Shown: positions 13,017 to 13,094 of the stretch, piece by piece
Layout: the number at the start of each line of letters is the position of its first letter
How positions within the stretch are numbered: position 1 is the first letter of the stretch
NCBI GenBank assembly: GCA_051744345.1
Contig: JBNJCW010000053.1
Span: 1-13,094, forward strand
Reading direction: 5' to 3'
DNA length: 13,094 nt
Source: Halolacustris sp051744345
GTDB lineage: Bacteria; Actinomycetota; Humimicrobiia; Humimicrobiales; Humimicrobiaceae
Notes under the pieces: model-generated
Database searches by the model: none
Seen by the model: the letters and a program-made list of their open reading frames with translations, nothing else
What the model was told of the DNA's origin: nothing
Made by a program: the position numbers and the translations under genes

Positions 13017-13094
13017 ATGAAATTAATAAAATTGGGAACAGTGCCAATAATTATATGATTGGCTGTAGCTTCTCCATATCAAATTATGGTAAAG
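13017..13094 (+). other. Start of a plus-strand gene or leader peptide, cut by the window edge
   Basis: AAAGGGAGC lies about 8 bases before an ATG at 13017, a good initiation site. The frame reads MKLIKLGTVPIII and then stops at TGA (13056-13058). An ATG overlaps that stop (13055-13057, as ATGA) and opens a second frame, MIGCSFSISNYGK, that runs out of the window. This may be a short leader peptide coupled to the next gene, a frameshifted gene, or an interrupted gene. The family is not recognised. Confidence 0.35.

Noticed and set aside
1..13094. CRISPR array, rRNA or tRNA genes
   Set aside because: No regularly spaced identical repeats and no recognisable rRNA or tRNA folds were found.

Overview
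This is a moderately AT-rich bacterial window. Coding regions have strong Shine-Dalgarno sites of the GGAGGT/GAGGTGAT type, and UGA is used as an ordinary stop (the archease and the CPBP protease both end in TGA). The gene set (NifX-like plus DUF5320-like proteins, an Fe-S type Rrf2 regulator, LeuC/homocitrate-synthase-type enzymes, AmaP, a phasin-like protein) points to an anaerobe, perhaps of a Gram-positive or deep-branching lineage. The species cannot be told from the sequence.

Positions 1-3041, all on the minus strand, hold one tight operon read right to left. It contains two tandem, full-length DRE-TIM synthases (homocitrate/isopropylmalate/Re-citrate synthase family) and then the N-terminal half of a LeuC-type hydro-lyase cut by the window edge. 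An extended -10 promoter lies upstream. The two synthases have lost complementary active-site motifs. One keeps the metal site but lacks the HESGIH element; the other keeps HESGIH but has changed the metal site. They look like an obligate heteromer, and this is the most interesting signal in the window. Positions 3225-5115, also minus, hold an archease-rtcB RNA-ligation operon.

Positions 5116-8120 hold a small orphan plus-strand gene preceded by a promoter and a strong intrinsic terminator, then a minus-strand doxX-like gene and cysK, facing a plus-strand Rrf2/IscR-type regulator. The intergenic region between doxX and the regulator carries repeated candidate operator elements. Positions 8121-9248 hold an orphan open frame and a CPBP intramembrane protease followed by a terminator.

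Positions 9249-9986 are a long gene-poor AT-rich stretch with several inverted and direct repeats. It leads into a plus-strand cluster of a phasin-like coiled-coil protein, AmaP and a small membrane protein (9987-11440). From 11441 to about 12245 the DNA is a decaying accessory zone: the tail of an IS21-family istB, the tandem repeats of the element's right end, and several short coding-like fragments.

The minus-strand pair at 12246-12814 is a NifX-type protein with an in-frame UGA inside its conserved tail, followed by a 47-residue glycine-rich DUF5320-like protein. A truncated plus-strand start with a good ribosome binding site closes the window.
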